Assembly (NCBI GenBank): GCA_024404815.1
Contig: JAKSPL010000009.1
Coordinates: 1-64,000 of the forward strand
DNA: 64,000 bases
Direction: 5' to 3'
DNA from: Oscillospiraceae bacterium
Lineage (GTDB): Bacteria > Bacillota > Clostridia > Oscillospirales > Ruminococcaceae
The notes under the pieces: generated by a model
Told to the model about the DNA's origin: nothing
What the model saw: only the letters and a program-made list of their open reading frames with translations
Database searches by the model: none
Shown: positions 17,583 to 24,698 of the stretch, one piece after another
How positions within the stretch are numbered: the stretch's first letter is position 1
Layout: the number at the start of each line of letters is the position of its first letter
Program-made: the position numbers and the translations under genes

Positions 17583-17654
17583 GCTAGTAGTCGGACTCGA
17601 ACCGACGACCTGCGCATTACGAATGCGCTGCTCTACCAACTGAGCCATACTAGC
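17583..17654 (-). tRNA. tRNA-Thr (CGT anticodon)
   Basis: 72 bases folding as a full cloverleaf: acceptor GCTAGTA/TACTAGC, D-stem GCTC/GAGC, anticodon stem GCGCA/TGCGC with loop TTCGTAA, T-stem GTCGG/CCGAC with loop TTCGAGT. Anticodon CGT reads ACG (Thr). The 3' CCA is not encoded. A consensus promoter lies upstream and the decayed array lies downstream. Confidence 0.95.
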
Positions 17655-17698
17655 ATATGAAATTTTTTGTAAGACAAACCCATATCGGGATGGTATAT

Positions 17699-17727
17699 AT
17701 TATACCACAGTCCTCACAAAAAGTCAA
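17699..17727 (-). promoter_or_regulatory. Promoter of tRNA-Thr
   Basis: On the minus strand, TTGACT, 17 bases, TATAAT, ending 45 bases before the tRNA 5' end. Confidence 0.88.
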
Positions 17728-17771
17728 GAGGAAAAACATGAAATTTTTTTGCATAAAAAAACCAAAAAGAA

Positions 17772-17800
17772 TTGTAATTTTCAAAAAAGTGTGCTATACT
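17772..17800 (+). promoter_or_regulatory. Promoter of the signal-peptidase-like gene
   Basis: TTGTAA, 17 bases, TATACT, giving a start near 17807. It is divergent from the tRNA-Thr promoter. Confidence 0.75.
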
Positions 17801-17825
17801 ATATAAGGAAAATTTTAGACAGGGG

Positions 17826-17881
17826 CGATTCTGCCCAATATGTCAAGGAAAGGAGTACGATTTCTGCTGTTTGCAGAATCG
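17826..17881 (+). promoter_or_regulatory. Leader stem enclosing the Shine-Dalgarno-like sequence
   Basis: CGATTCTGC (17826-17834) and GCAGAATCG (17873-17881) are perfect 9-bp complements. The 38-base loop holds AAGGAAAGGAG (17844-17854). The stem ends 9 bases before the ATG at 17891. It could control initiation or mark translation from a structured leader. Confidence 0.5.
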
Positions 17882-19024
17882 GATACCAACATGGAAAAAT
17901 CGAAGAAAACCAAGAAGCGCAGAAAGAGCGCGTCCTGCTTAGGTGTACTGCTGATTTTCTTTATGCTGATTTTTGCCGGCTGCACCGTCGGCGTGAACTG
18001 TTTGTTCCGCAACGGCAATGCGCCCAGAGTCCTGAACCAGTACTGCTATTATAATGACAGCGATTCGATGGGAACGGTTGTACCGCAGGGCACCCTCGTA
18101 TTTGCGACACAGACGGATACCGTCAATGCAAATGATGTTGTACTGTACCGTTCGACTGCGGGCACCAACCGCATTGCGAAAGTCAGCCTTGTACTGGCAT
18201 CGCAGAACAGCGAATTCACCAGCGACCCTGTATACTATCTCACCAGCGAGAACGATATGGGTGCGATCGCTGTGACACGTTCGGATATTCTCGGCTCGTG
18301 TAAGCGTATGAGCGCAGAAATGGGCTTGGCTGTACGGTTTATGTGCAGCAGAACGGGTCTCCTGTTCCTGCTGATCCTGCCGTGCTTGATTATCCTGCTG
18401 TACATTTTGGCATTGATGGCGGCTTCGAAAGAGGCTGCGGATGACGATGACGATGACGATACTGACCTCGCATTTGTCAAGTCGATTCAGGAAAAGAAGA
18501 AACTTCAGCAGACAGGCGAACTGCCCAGCATTCCTGCGGAGCAGAAAACGGCTGTCAGCGAAAAGCAGTCCGCACCGAGAAAACGCTATTCTGACGAAGA
18601 ACTTCTGGCGATGGAAGAAAAAGAAGCGGCAGAGCGTGCAGAGCGTATCGCGGCGATCCGTAACAGAATGGAAAACCGTCAGAAAACGGAAATGCCTGAC
18701 AATGTACCGCTGTTCACGACTGAATTTATTGCGAAAACACATACGATGCAGATTCCGAAGAGCGGAACGGATGCGGCAGAAAATGCTGTCAAGGAAGCCG
18801 CTGAAAAGCCTGTGAAAAAGCAGGCAGAGGAAGTGGCAGAAAAGGTTGAAAAGGCGGAGAAAGCCGCTGTGGAGGCTGTTGAAGAAGCAGTCAAGGCAGA
18901 AGAAGCACCGAAGCCTGCACCGAAGAAAAAGAAGAAGCCTGCAAACCTGAAAAATCAGGTCGCATCGTCGAGTTTTGATGATTTGATGGCATTCCTCAAC
19001 GCAGAAGAAACCAAACTGAAGTAA
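17840..19024 (+). CDS. Signal-peptidase I-like (S26B/SipW-type) membrane protein with charged C-terminal tail
   Basis: 394 residues if the ATG at 17840 is used. The ATG at 17891 (377 residues, MEKSKKTKKRRK) is an equally good or better start; neither has a well-placed ribosome site. There are two membrane helices, near residues 32-52 and 172-193. Between them lies an S26-like fold: the nucleophile-like Ser in NDSDSMGTVVPQGTLVFA, NANDVVLYRS, and YYLTSENDMGAIAVTRSDILGSC matching the Y-TKGDNN-D-V---I-G pattern. The catalytic His of SipW-type enzymes (HRI) reads NRI, so activity is doubtful. The tail is acidic and then K/E/A-rich, ending in a basic KKKKK cluster. No obvious partner gene is adjacent. 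Confidence 0.7.
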   Translation: MSRKGVRFLLFAESDTNMEKSKKTKKRRKSASCLGVLLIFFMLIFAGCTVGVNCLFRNGNAPRVLNQYCYYNDSDSMGTVVPQGTLVFATQTDTVNANDVVLYRSTAGTNRIAKVSLVLASQNSEFTSDPVYYLTSENDMGAIAVTRSDILGSCKRMSAEMGLAVRFMCSRTGLLFLLILPCLIILLYILALMAASKEAADDDDDDDTDLAFVKSIQEKKKLQQTGELPSIPAEQKTAVSEKQSAPRKRYSDEELLAMEEKEAAERAERIAAIRNRMENRQKTEMPDNVPLFTTEFIAKTHTMQIPKSGTDAAENAVKEAAEKPVKKQAEEVAEKVEKAEKAAVEAVEEAVKAEEAPKPAPKKKKKPANLKNQVASSSFDDLMAFLNAEETKLK

Positions 19025-19027
19025 CAG

Positions 19028-19068
19028 GAAACGGGAGAACCCAGAGATTTGGGTTCTCCCGTTTTTGT
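19028..19068. terminator. Bidirectional terminator between the S26-like gene and radA
   Basis: 11-bp perfect stem CGGGAGAACCC (19032-19042) / GGGTTCTCCCG (19051-19061), with A-rich sequence on the left and T5 on the right. It serves two convergent genes. Confidence 0.88.
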
Positions 19069-19097
19069 TTGTATGGGCAGATGTTGTACCGCGGAGA

Positions 19098-20489
19098 TCA
19101 GGCCTTGTGCTTCTCCAACACCTGAAATGCTTCTTTGAGATTGGCCACGCCTTCCAGACGAATCTTGTACCGTTCTGTCTGCAAGGTGCGGAGCGTCTGT
19201 TTCGGGAGGATACAGCAGGTGAATCCCAGCCGTTCCGCTTCCTGAATACGCTGTGCCGCATTGGACACGCCGCGAATCTCTCCGCCGAGTCCCACTTCCC
19301 CGATCGCCAGTACCATTTCACCGATCGGTTTATCCATCAGCGATGAATACAGTGCCAGCGCAACCGCCAGATCGCCCGCAGGTTCGTCCAGACGAAATCC
19401 GCCGACAATGTTCATATACACATCGAGTGCGCTGAAAAACAATCCCATTCGCTTTTCCAGCACCGCCAGAAGAATGTACATACGGTTATAATCGAAGCCT
19501 GTTGCCGTGCGGCGAGGCGAAGAAAGAGTGCTTTTCGAAACGAGTGCCTGTACTTCTGCGAGAATCGGACGGCTGCCCTCCATCATACAGCTGACGCAGG
19601 TGCCCGACACGCCGAGCGGTCTGCCTTCGAGGAGCATTGCGGAGGGGTTTTCCACCTCCGAAAGCCCTGTGTCTTTCATCTCAAATACGCCGATTTCGTT
19701 GGTCGAACCAAAACGGTTCTTGACGGCACGCAAAATACGACAGCTCTGGTAGCGGTCGCCCTCGAAAATCAGCACCGCATCCACGATATGCTCCATGACC
19801 TTCGGACCTGCGATAGAGCCTTCTTTTGTAACGTGACCGACCAGAAGCATCGGGATCTCCTTTGCTTTTGCCGTGTGCAGGAACAGGTTTGTGCATTCGC
19901 GCACCTGCGGCACAGAGCTGGAACCCGAAGATAAACTCGACAGGTTCATGGTCTGGATAGAGTCGATGATGACCACATCGGGTTCGGTCTGCATAATTGT
20001 TTCGCAGATGGATTCCGCATCGGTCACAGTCAGCAGATACAGGCTTTCCGTATCGACATGAAGACGCTGTGCGCGGAGTTTGATCTGTCTTGCAGATTCC
20101 TCGCCTGACACATACAGCACCGAATGATGCTCACCGAGATATTGACAGATTTGCAGCAGCAGCGTACTTTTGCCGATGCCCGGTTCGCCGCCGAGCAGTA
20201 CAACAGATCCTTTGACCAGTCCGCCGCCCAATACACGGTTCAGCTCTGCCATGCCAGTGTCATAGCGGATGTCATCGTTTGTTCCGATTTCAGACAGCTC
20301 CCGAATTTGTTCGGATAAGTCTGTGCCGCCCTGACCGCTGAGCGTATTGCCCTTTGCGGCAGACACGGTCGGTTCGGGGAGTGCTTCTTCGATGGAGTTC
20401 CACGCGCCGCAGTTCGCACATTTTCCGACCCATTTCGGGTACTGTGCGCCGCACGCATTGCATTCGTAGTGTACTTTCGCTTTTGCCAT
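19098..20489 (-). CDS. radA: DNA repair protein RadA/Sms
   Basis: 463 residues with AAAGGAGC before the ATG. The N-terminal zinc finger is CNACGAQYPKWVGKCANCG. The RecA-like core has Walker A GEPGIGKST, a Walker B-like VVIIDSIQTM and the RadA-specific KNRFGS motif. The C-terminal Lon-type domain carries SPRRTATGFDYNRMYILLAVLEKR. This is the standard length and order for RadA, a DnaB-like branch-migration helicase acting in recombinational repair. Confidence 0.96.
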   Translation of the reverse strand: MAKAKVHYECNACGAQYPKWVGKCANCGAWNSIEEALPEPTVSAAKGNTLSGQGGTDLSEQIRELSEIGTNDDIRYDTGMAELNRVLGGGLVKGSVVLLGGEPGIGKSTLLLQICQYLGEHHSVLYVSGEESARQIKLRAQRLHVDTESLYLLTVTDAESICETIMQTEPDVVIIDSIQTMNLSSLSSGSSSVPQVRECTNLFLHTAKAKEIPMLLVGHVTKEGSIAGPKVMEHIVDAVLIFEGDRYQSCRILRAVKNRFGSTNEIGVFEMKDTGLSEVENPSAMLLEGRPLGVSGTCVSCMMEGSRPILAEVQALVSKSTLSSPRRTATGFDYNRMYILLAVLEKRMGLFFSALDVYMNIVGGFRLDEPAGDLAVALALYSSLMDKPIGEMVLAIGEVGLGGEIRGVSNAAQRIQEAERLGFTCCILPKQTLRTLQTERYKIRLEGVANLKEAFQVLEKHKA

Positions 20490-20510
20490 GCAAAGCTCCT
20501 TTCATATTGT

Positions 20511-20550
20511 GAAAAAGTCGGCATTCCCATCCGCAGGAACACCGACTTTC
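20511..20550 (-). terminator. Intrinsic terminator upstream of radA
   Basis: On the minus strand, GAAAGTCGGTGTTCC / GGAATGCCGACTTTTT pair over 13 positions with two G-T wobbles, followed by T5. It ends the small membrane-protein transcript, so radA probably has a separate promoter not clearly seen here. Confidence 0.8.
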
Positions 20551-20572
20551 ATTTGTCAGAGTATCAACGATC

Positions 20573-20755
20573 TTATTTCAAGAATATCAGCAGCGTATAT
20601 CCCAGGAACATGACGACAACAACGCCAAGCACAATGATTCGCATCAGCATCGGCTTCTCGCCTGATTTTTTCTTATTTTTCTGGCTGCGCTGCTGCTCAC
20701 GGTTTGCGCCCGAATTGGCAACAACGACTTTCTTTCCTTTCGGCGTAGATTTCAT
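20573..20755 (-). CDS. Small single-pass membrane protein, function unknown
   Basis: 60 residues starting MKSTPKGKKVVV, with GGAGG 10 bases upstream. The first 35 residues are strongly basic (Lys/Arg/Gln-rich). Residues about 38-58 form one membrane helix (IIVLGVVVVMFLGYTLLIF). I recognise no family; small basic one-helix proteins of this kind are common in Firmicutes. It lies directly behind tRNA-Leu on the same strand. Confidence 0.7.
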   Translation of the reverse strand: MKSTPKGKKVVVANSGANREQQRSQKNKKKSGEKPMLMRIIVLGVVVVMFLGYTLLIFLK

Positions 20756-20784
20756 TTGGTTTCCGCCTCCGTTTCGCGCAAAAT

Positions 20785-20824
20785 AGTGAAAATCCCACTC
20801 AGAAAGCGAAAGGCTTTGAGTGGG
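20785..20824 (-). terminator. Probable terminator of tRNA-Leu
   Basis: On the minus strand, CCCACTCA ... TGAGTGGG forms an 8-bp stem followed by ATTTTC. A second stem (CGGAGGAGAA/TTCTCCTCCG, 20841-20866) lies between it and the tRNA. Confidence 0.6.
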
Positions 20825-20876
20825 GGAGAAAACATGGTTACGGAGGAGAAAAGCATTCTCCTCCGAGAAAATAGAG

Positions 20877-20960
20877 TGCCGATGGCGGGGGTCGAACCCG
20901 CACGGTATCGCTACCACAGGATTTTGAGTCCAGCACGTCTGCCAATTCCATCACATCGGC
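20877..20960 (-). tRNA. tRNA-Leu (CAA anticodon)
   Basis: 84 bases with acceptor GCCGATG/CATCGGC plus discriminator A, a long variable arm (typical of class II tRNA), T-loop GGTTCGACCC, and anticodon loop CTCAAAA reading UUG. CCA is not encoded. The anticodon stem has one T-T mismatch. Confidence 0.93.
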
Positions 20961-20970
20961 GTATGCAATT

Positions 20971-20999
20971 ATTATACCACAAACGCATACATTTGTCAA
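20971..20999 (-). promoter_or_regulatory. Promoter of tRNA-Leu
   Basis: On the minus strand, TTGACA, 17 bases, TATAAT: a full consensus match 10 bases upstream of the tRNA 5' end. Confidence 0.92.
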
Positions 21000-21147
21000 G
21001 AAAAAATCTGACAAAAACGGATATTTCCATGCGGCAGGATTGGCAAAAGGACAGGGCATCACAATTTGTTGTGCATACCAACTAAATTTGGAGATAGAAT
21101 TCGGCGATAATTTTTCGCGGTTTCTCTTAATTTTCACGAAAAAGTTA

Positions 21148-21176
21148 TTGACGTTTTGAGTGGAACACGTTATACT
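21148..21176 (+). promoter_or_regulatory. Promoter of acpP
   Basis: TTGACG, 17 bases, TATACT, with the coding start 67 bases downstream of the -10. Confidence 0.85.
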
Positions 21177-21242
21177 ATAAACGATGCGCGGCGCAGTTCA
21201 CAAAAGCGCACAACACCCAGTCTGAAAGGAGAAATGACACAC

Positions 21243-21470
21243 ATGATTTTTGATAAGATTAAGGAGATCATCCTCGAACAGCTTGACGTCGATGAGGATG
21301 ACATCACAATGGATGCGGACATTCTCGAGGATCTGGATGCAGATTCTCTGGACGTTGTTCTGCTGATGAAAACGATTTCCGAGGAATTCGAAATGGCAGT
21401 TCCCGATGACGCTGTGGACAGCATTAAAACTGTCGGCGACATCGTGGACTATATTGAAAATTATCAGTAA
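21243..21470 (+). CDS. acpP: Acyl carrier protein
   Basis: 75 residues, MIFDKIKEIILEQLDVDEDD..., highly acidic. The phosphopantetheine Ser is in the DADSLDVVLL motif. The start at 21243 matches the usual ACP N-terminus; AAAGGAGA lies about 11 bases upstream. An in-frame ATG at 21234 sits too close to that site. ACP carries acyl chains in fatty-acid and phospholipid synthesis. No fab genes are next to it here. Confidence 0.95.
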   Translation: MIFDKIKEIILEQLDVDEDDITMDADILEDLDADSLDVVLLMKTISEEFEMAVPDDAVDSIKTVGDIVDYIENYQ

Positions 21471-21528
21471 TTCCAAACAAAACAGGCTTCCCGTGTGCGT
21501 CGGGGAGCCTCAGTCTGTCGAAAAAGTA

Positions 21529-21805
21529 TGGGGGAACCCCTTGATAGGGTTCCCCCAAGCCCCCTCCTGATCTTTTGGAAGGAGGGGGTATTTCGCGCTC
21601 TGCGGAGCGCGACTTAGGGCGCTGCCCTAAGAACCTGCGATTTTTCGAGAAAAATCGAGTAAAGCTTTTGTGATAGCTCCCATGTTCACATACAAAAAGG
21701 GCGGAGAACTTTCTCTCCGCCCTTACAATACTATCATTCGTGTTAAAATGGGATTCCAAAGGGACAATGTCCCTTTGGCAGGGGTTTGGGGACGGAGTCC
21801 CCAAG
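21529..21805. repeat. Intergenic multi-hairpin repeat, copy 1 (longest)
   Basis: Occupies the gap between convergent acpP and pfkA. It is a string of palindromes: GGGGGAACCC/GGGTTCCCCC; CCCCCTCCT/AGGAGGGGG; GCGCTC-TGCG-GAGCGC; TTAGGGC-GCT-GCCCTAA; GATTTTTC-GA-GAAAAATC; AGGGCGGAGA/TCTCCGCCCT (terminator-like, 21698-21722). The module AAAATGGGATTCCAAAGGG at 21745 and GGGGAC-GGA-GTCCCC close the element. Other copies lie near 39010, 47325 and 49354, with a remnant near 35036. No reading frame of its own is evident. It may also terminate acpP or pfkA transcripts. Confidence 0.85.
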
Positions 21806-21829
21806 AAACTCCCACAAAACCCTCCCTTT

Positions 21830-22915
21830 TCAATCACCAAACGAAACGCCGATACGCTTTGCGGTCAGGACAAGCTGGTCTTTGGGATCGACAAATTTAG
21901 TCAGACCTGCGATGTCCTCGAGTTTGTTCGAGGTGACTTTTCCGCTAACCATTGCGACAGTTCTGCCGTATTTTTCTTCGGCGATCAGTTTAGCAGCGTG
22001 GACGCCGAATTTTGTAGCAAGAATTCTGTCGTATGCGCTCGGAGAACCGCCGCGCAGCATATGTCCCGGAACACAAACACGCGTATCTACGCCTGTTCCA
22101 GCCTGAATCTGTGCAGCAATGCGGGAGGTCGCAGTAATGATGCCTGCCTCCTCACGTTTCCGTGCACGGTCTTTCTTTTTGAGCTGTGCCTCGTCCTTGT
22201 CGAACACACCCTCCGCAACGGCAATGATCGAAAACAGTTTTCCGCTCGCCGTGCGTTTCATGACCGCGTCGGTCACTTTGTCGATGTCGTAGGGGATTTC
22301 GGGGATAAGGATAATATCTGCGCCGCCTGCGATGCCTGCGTTGAGCGTCAGCCAGCCGGCTTTGTTGCCCATGATCTCGCAGACCAGAATACGGCTGTGG
22401 GATGCGGCGGTCGTGTGCAGACGATCGATTGCGTCAGTCGCTGTGTCAACCGCAGTATGGAAGCCGAAAGTCACATCCGTACCGTAGATGTCGTTGTCGA
22501 TGGTTTTCGGCAGACCAATGACGTTCAAGCCCTCATCTGCAAGCAGTTTCGAGGTTTTGTGTGTGCCGTTGCCGCCGAGTGTCAGCAGGCAGTCGAGTTT
22601 TTGCTTGCGGTATGTTTCTTTCATATTTTTGACTTTATCGACATTGTCGTTGCCGATGACAGTCATCATCTTGAACGGCTGACGTTTTGTGCCGAGAATC
22701 GTTCCGCCCTGTGTGAGGATGCCCGAAAAGTCACTCGCCTGCATTTCCTTGCAGAGATTGTGGATCAAACCGTAGTAACCGTTGGAAATGCCCACAATTT
22801 CGACGTTTTCATCGCCCATCAATTCAAAGCAGGCTTTTGCAACGCCGCGAATGGTCGCATTCAGACCGGGGCAGTCGCCGCCGGAAGTCAAAATACCAAT
22901 ACGTTTCTTTTTCAT
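21830..22915 (-). CDS. pfkA: 6-phosphofructokinase
   Basis: 361 residues from MKKKRIGILTSGGDCPGLNA, with AAAGGAT upstream. The active site PKTIDNDI and substrate motif EIMGNKAGW are present. At the phosphoryl-donor positions it reads GGNGT, where E. coli has GGDGS (Gly104 kept), and Lys in PKTIDND, where E. coli has Gly124. Gly104 is typical of ATP enzymes and Lys124 of pyrophosphate enzymes. This G/K combination marks the long mixed clade, so ATP use is likely but donor choice cannot be fixed from sequence. It has its own promoter. Confidence 0.93.
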   Translation of the reverse strand: MKKKRIGILTSGGDCPGLNATIRGVAKACFELMGDENVEIVGISNGYYGLIHNLCKEMQASDFSGILTQGGTILGTKRQPFKMMTVIGNDNVDKVKNMKETYRKQKLDCLLTLGGNGTHKTSKLLADEGLNVIGLPKTIDNDIYGTDVTFGFHTAVDTATDAIDRLHTTAASHSRILVCEIMGNKAGWLTLNAGIAGGADIILIPEIPYDIDKVTDAVMKRTASGKLFSIIAVAEGVFDKDEAQLKKKDRARKREEAGIITATSRIAAQIQAGTGVDTRVCVPGHMLRGGSPSAYDRILATKFGVHAAKLIAEEKYGRTVAMVSGKVTSNKLEDIAGLTKFVDPKDQLVLTAKRIGVSFGD

Positions 22916-22960
22916 AGTGCAATATCCTTTCATTTTAAGAGTCAGTTGCAAGCCATATAT

Positions 22961-22989
22961 ATTATATCACAGTTTCTGGAAAATTTCAA
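22961..22989 (-). promoter_or_regulatory. Promoter of pfkA
   Basis: On the minus strand, TTGAAA, 17 bases, TATAAT, 46 bases before the ATG. It lies within 20 bases of the end of aroQ; no clear terminator separates the two. Confidence 0.82.
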
Positions 22990-23003
22990 GCGATTTGCAC
23001 AAA

Positions 23004-23438
23004 TTATTTTTGTAGGAGTTCCACCAATTCAGCCATCGCTTCGGCATAGCCATCGAGACCTTTGCCTTTGATCGTTTTGACACAGGCAGCGCGAACGTAG
23101 GAAATACGTCGAAAATCTTCGCGTGTGTCGGGGTCGGTGATATGGACTTCGATGGTCGGAATCTGAACGGCTTTGAGCGCGTCGAGAATCGCAACGCTGG
23201 TGTGGGTGTAGGCGGCAGGGTTCAGAACGATGCCGTCCGCCTTGCCGTATGCCGCCTGGATCTTGTCAACGATCGCGCCCTCGTGGTTACTCTGAAAGCA
23301 CTCAGTCGTGACGCCCAGACGGTCAGCAGTTTCCTGAACAAGAGCCACTAAATCCGCGTAGGTACGTGTTCCGTAGTGCTCGGGTTCACGCATTCCCAAC
23401 AGATTGAGGTTCGGTCCATTGATGACGAGTATATGCAC
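23004..23438 (-). CDS. aroQ: 3-dehydroquinate dehydratase, type II
   Basis: 144 residues. Type II motifs are present: INGPNLNLLGMREPEHYG with the catalytic Tyr, QSNHEGAIVD, NPAAYTHTSVAI and the catalytic His in IEVHITDP. It is the last gene of the aromatic operon and overlaps the end of aroE-aroK by 53 bases. It dehydrates 3-dehydroquinate to 3-dehydroshikimate in the cytoplasm. Confidence 0.95.
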   Translation of the reverse strand: MHILVINGPNLNLLGMREPEHYGTRTYADLVALVQETADRLGVTTECFQSNHEGAIVDKIQAAYGKADGIVLNPAAYTHTSVAILDALKAVQIPTIEVHITDPDTREDFRRISYVRAACVKTIKGKGLDGYAEAMAELVELLQK

Positions 23439-24678
23439 AAAAATCCCTCCAAACCGCCTCTGCCGCGTCCTGCGGAGAGGTGCTGTTTTTTATCGTAACA
23501 TCTGAAAATTTCGCGTACAGCGGCGCACGTTTCTCTGCCATTTTTTGCAAATCTGTGTTCATGGAGAGCGGTCTGCCGTCACACGCAAGCAATGACAAAT
23601 CTCTGGAAATCTCGTAAATACGTCCGTTACTGCGGAGATGAGATTCGTTTTCGGGTGTTGTGACCGCACCGCCGCCCGTGACAAGAATTACGCCGCGTTT
23701 CTGACTCTGCTCCTCGATGACCTCGCGTTCCATCTGCCGAAAGACGGTTTCACCCTGCTCAGAAAAAATTTGCGGTATGGTTTTTTCGTATTTGCGAACA
23801 ATTTCTTCGTCTGTGTCAATGAGTTCCCGACCTGTGAGCGCAGCAATTTTCTGCCCAATGGTCGTCTTTCCGCTCCCAGGCATACCAATCAGCACGATAT
23901 TCTCGCAGGTACGTTGTAATTCAGCTCCGACAGCGGTCATTTCCTCGTCGGAAATTGTTCGTGAAAAGAAAAGTTCTTCTGCCTGTTTTGCCTGCGCAAC
24001 GAGCATCGGAAAACCGCCTGCATACGGGATTTTCATAGCATCCGCATCGAGCATGAATGCTGTGCGGCAGGGGTTGTATATGACTTCGGCAATGCCTGAA
24101 AGCATCGGAAATGCGTGCAAATCAACGAGCCGTCCCCCTGCATGGGGGTACATTCCGACAGGCGTTGCATTTACGAGAAAAGTCGTGTCGGCGCAAACAT
24201 CCGCAAGATTGTCATAATTGATCACACCACGGCGTGAAGCGACAGAAACTTTCGCAGCTCCGTCGATTTTCGCGACCGCCTGAATGGTTTGTGATACGCC
24301 GCCGTTTCCGAGGACGAGGACATTCTGCCCGGCGAATGAAAGTCCGGCAAGCCGTAGCATTGTGCGAAGACCGTATGCGTCGGTGTTATAGCCTGTCCAG
24401 GTGCCATCATTTTCACGTATCAGCGTGTTTACACTACCGATGGATTCGGCAAGCGGGCTCAGTTTTGCACAGTATGGCATCACCGCCTGCTTGTAAGGAA
24501 TTGTCACATTCAAACCACGTAGATGCGGCGATTTCAGGAAATCCGCAAGTGCATCGGGTGCCACCTCGTACAGCGAGTAGTCGGGGTTCCCGAATGCCGC
24601 ATGAATTTCGGGTGAGGCACTGTGTCCGAGATGCTCACCAAGCAGACCAAACGGTACTGCATTCTCAGCAAAACCCAA
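23386..24678 (-). CDS. Shikimate dehydrogenase - shikimate kinase fusion
   Basis: 430 residues from a TTG start with AAAGGAGC upstream. Residues 1-258 are AroE: HSASPEIHAA, the catalytic Lys in NVTIPYKQ, NTDAYGLR and the NADP loop GNGGVSQT. Residues about 260-430 are AroK: P-loop GMPGSGKTT, DTDEEI, FRQMEREV and GGGAV. The lid region is shortened, with RPLS retained. One polypeptide therefore performs steps 4 and 5 of the shikimate pathway. AroE-AroK fusions occur elsewhere but are uncommon. The pathway order of the operon supports both activities. Confidence 0.93.
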   Translation of the reverse strand: MGFAENAVPFGLLGEHLGHSASPEIHAAFGNPDYSLYEVAPDALADFLKSPHLRGLNVTIPYKQAVMPYCAKLSPLAESIGSVNTLIRENDGTWTGYNTDAYGLRTMLRLAGLSFAGQNVLVLGNGGVSQTIQAVAKIDGAAKVSVASRRGVINYDNLADVCADTTFLVNATPVGMYPHAGGRLVDLHAFPMLSGIAEVIYNPCRTAFMLDADAMKIPYAGGFPMLVAQAKQAEELFFSRTISDEEMTAVGAELQRTCENIVLIGMPGSGKTTIGQKIAALTGRELIDTDEEIVRKYEKTIPQIFSEQGETVFRQMEREVIEEQSQKRGVILVTGGGAVTTPENESHLRSNGRIYEISRDLSLLACDGRPLSMNTDLQKMAEKRAPLYAKFSDVTIKNSTSPQDAAEAVWRDFCAYTRHQWTEPQSVGNA

Positions 24679-24698
24679 GTAAATACGCTCCTTTCAAA

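Noticed and set aside
17274..17648. Minus-strand frame reading MAQLVEQRIRNAQVVGSSPTTS and tandem MQLVERYGYGTAG units
   Set aside because: This is the familiar false translation of tRNA sequence: the first unit is the tRNA-Thr itself and the others are its decayed copies.
21488..21520. AGGCTTCCC/GGGGAGCCT hairpin as the acpP terminator
   Set aside because: The stem is good, but no T-run follows on either strand. Termination more likely occurs in the repeat's GGGCGGAGA hairpin.
21740..23071. 443-codon plus-strand frame antisense to pfkA
   Set aside because: It is the shadow of a clear PfkA frame; its translation is Cys/Phe/His-rich and without motifs.
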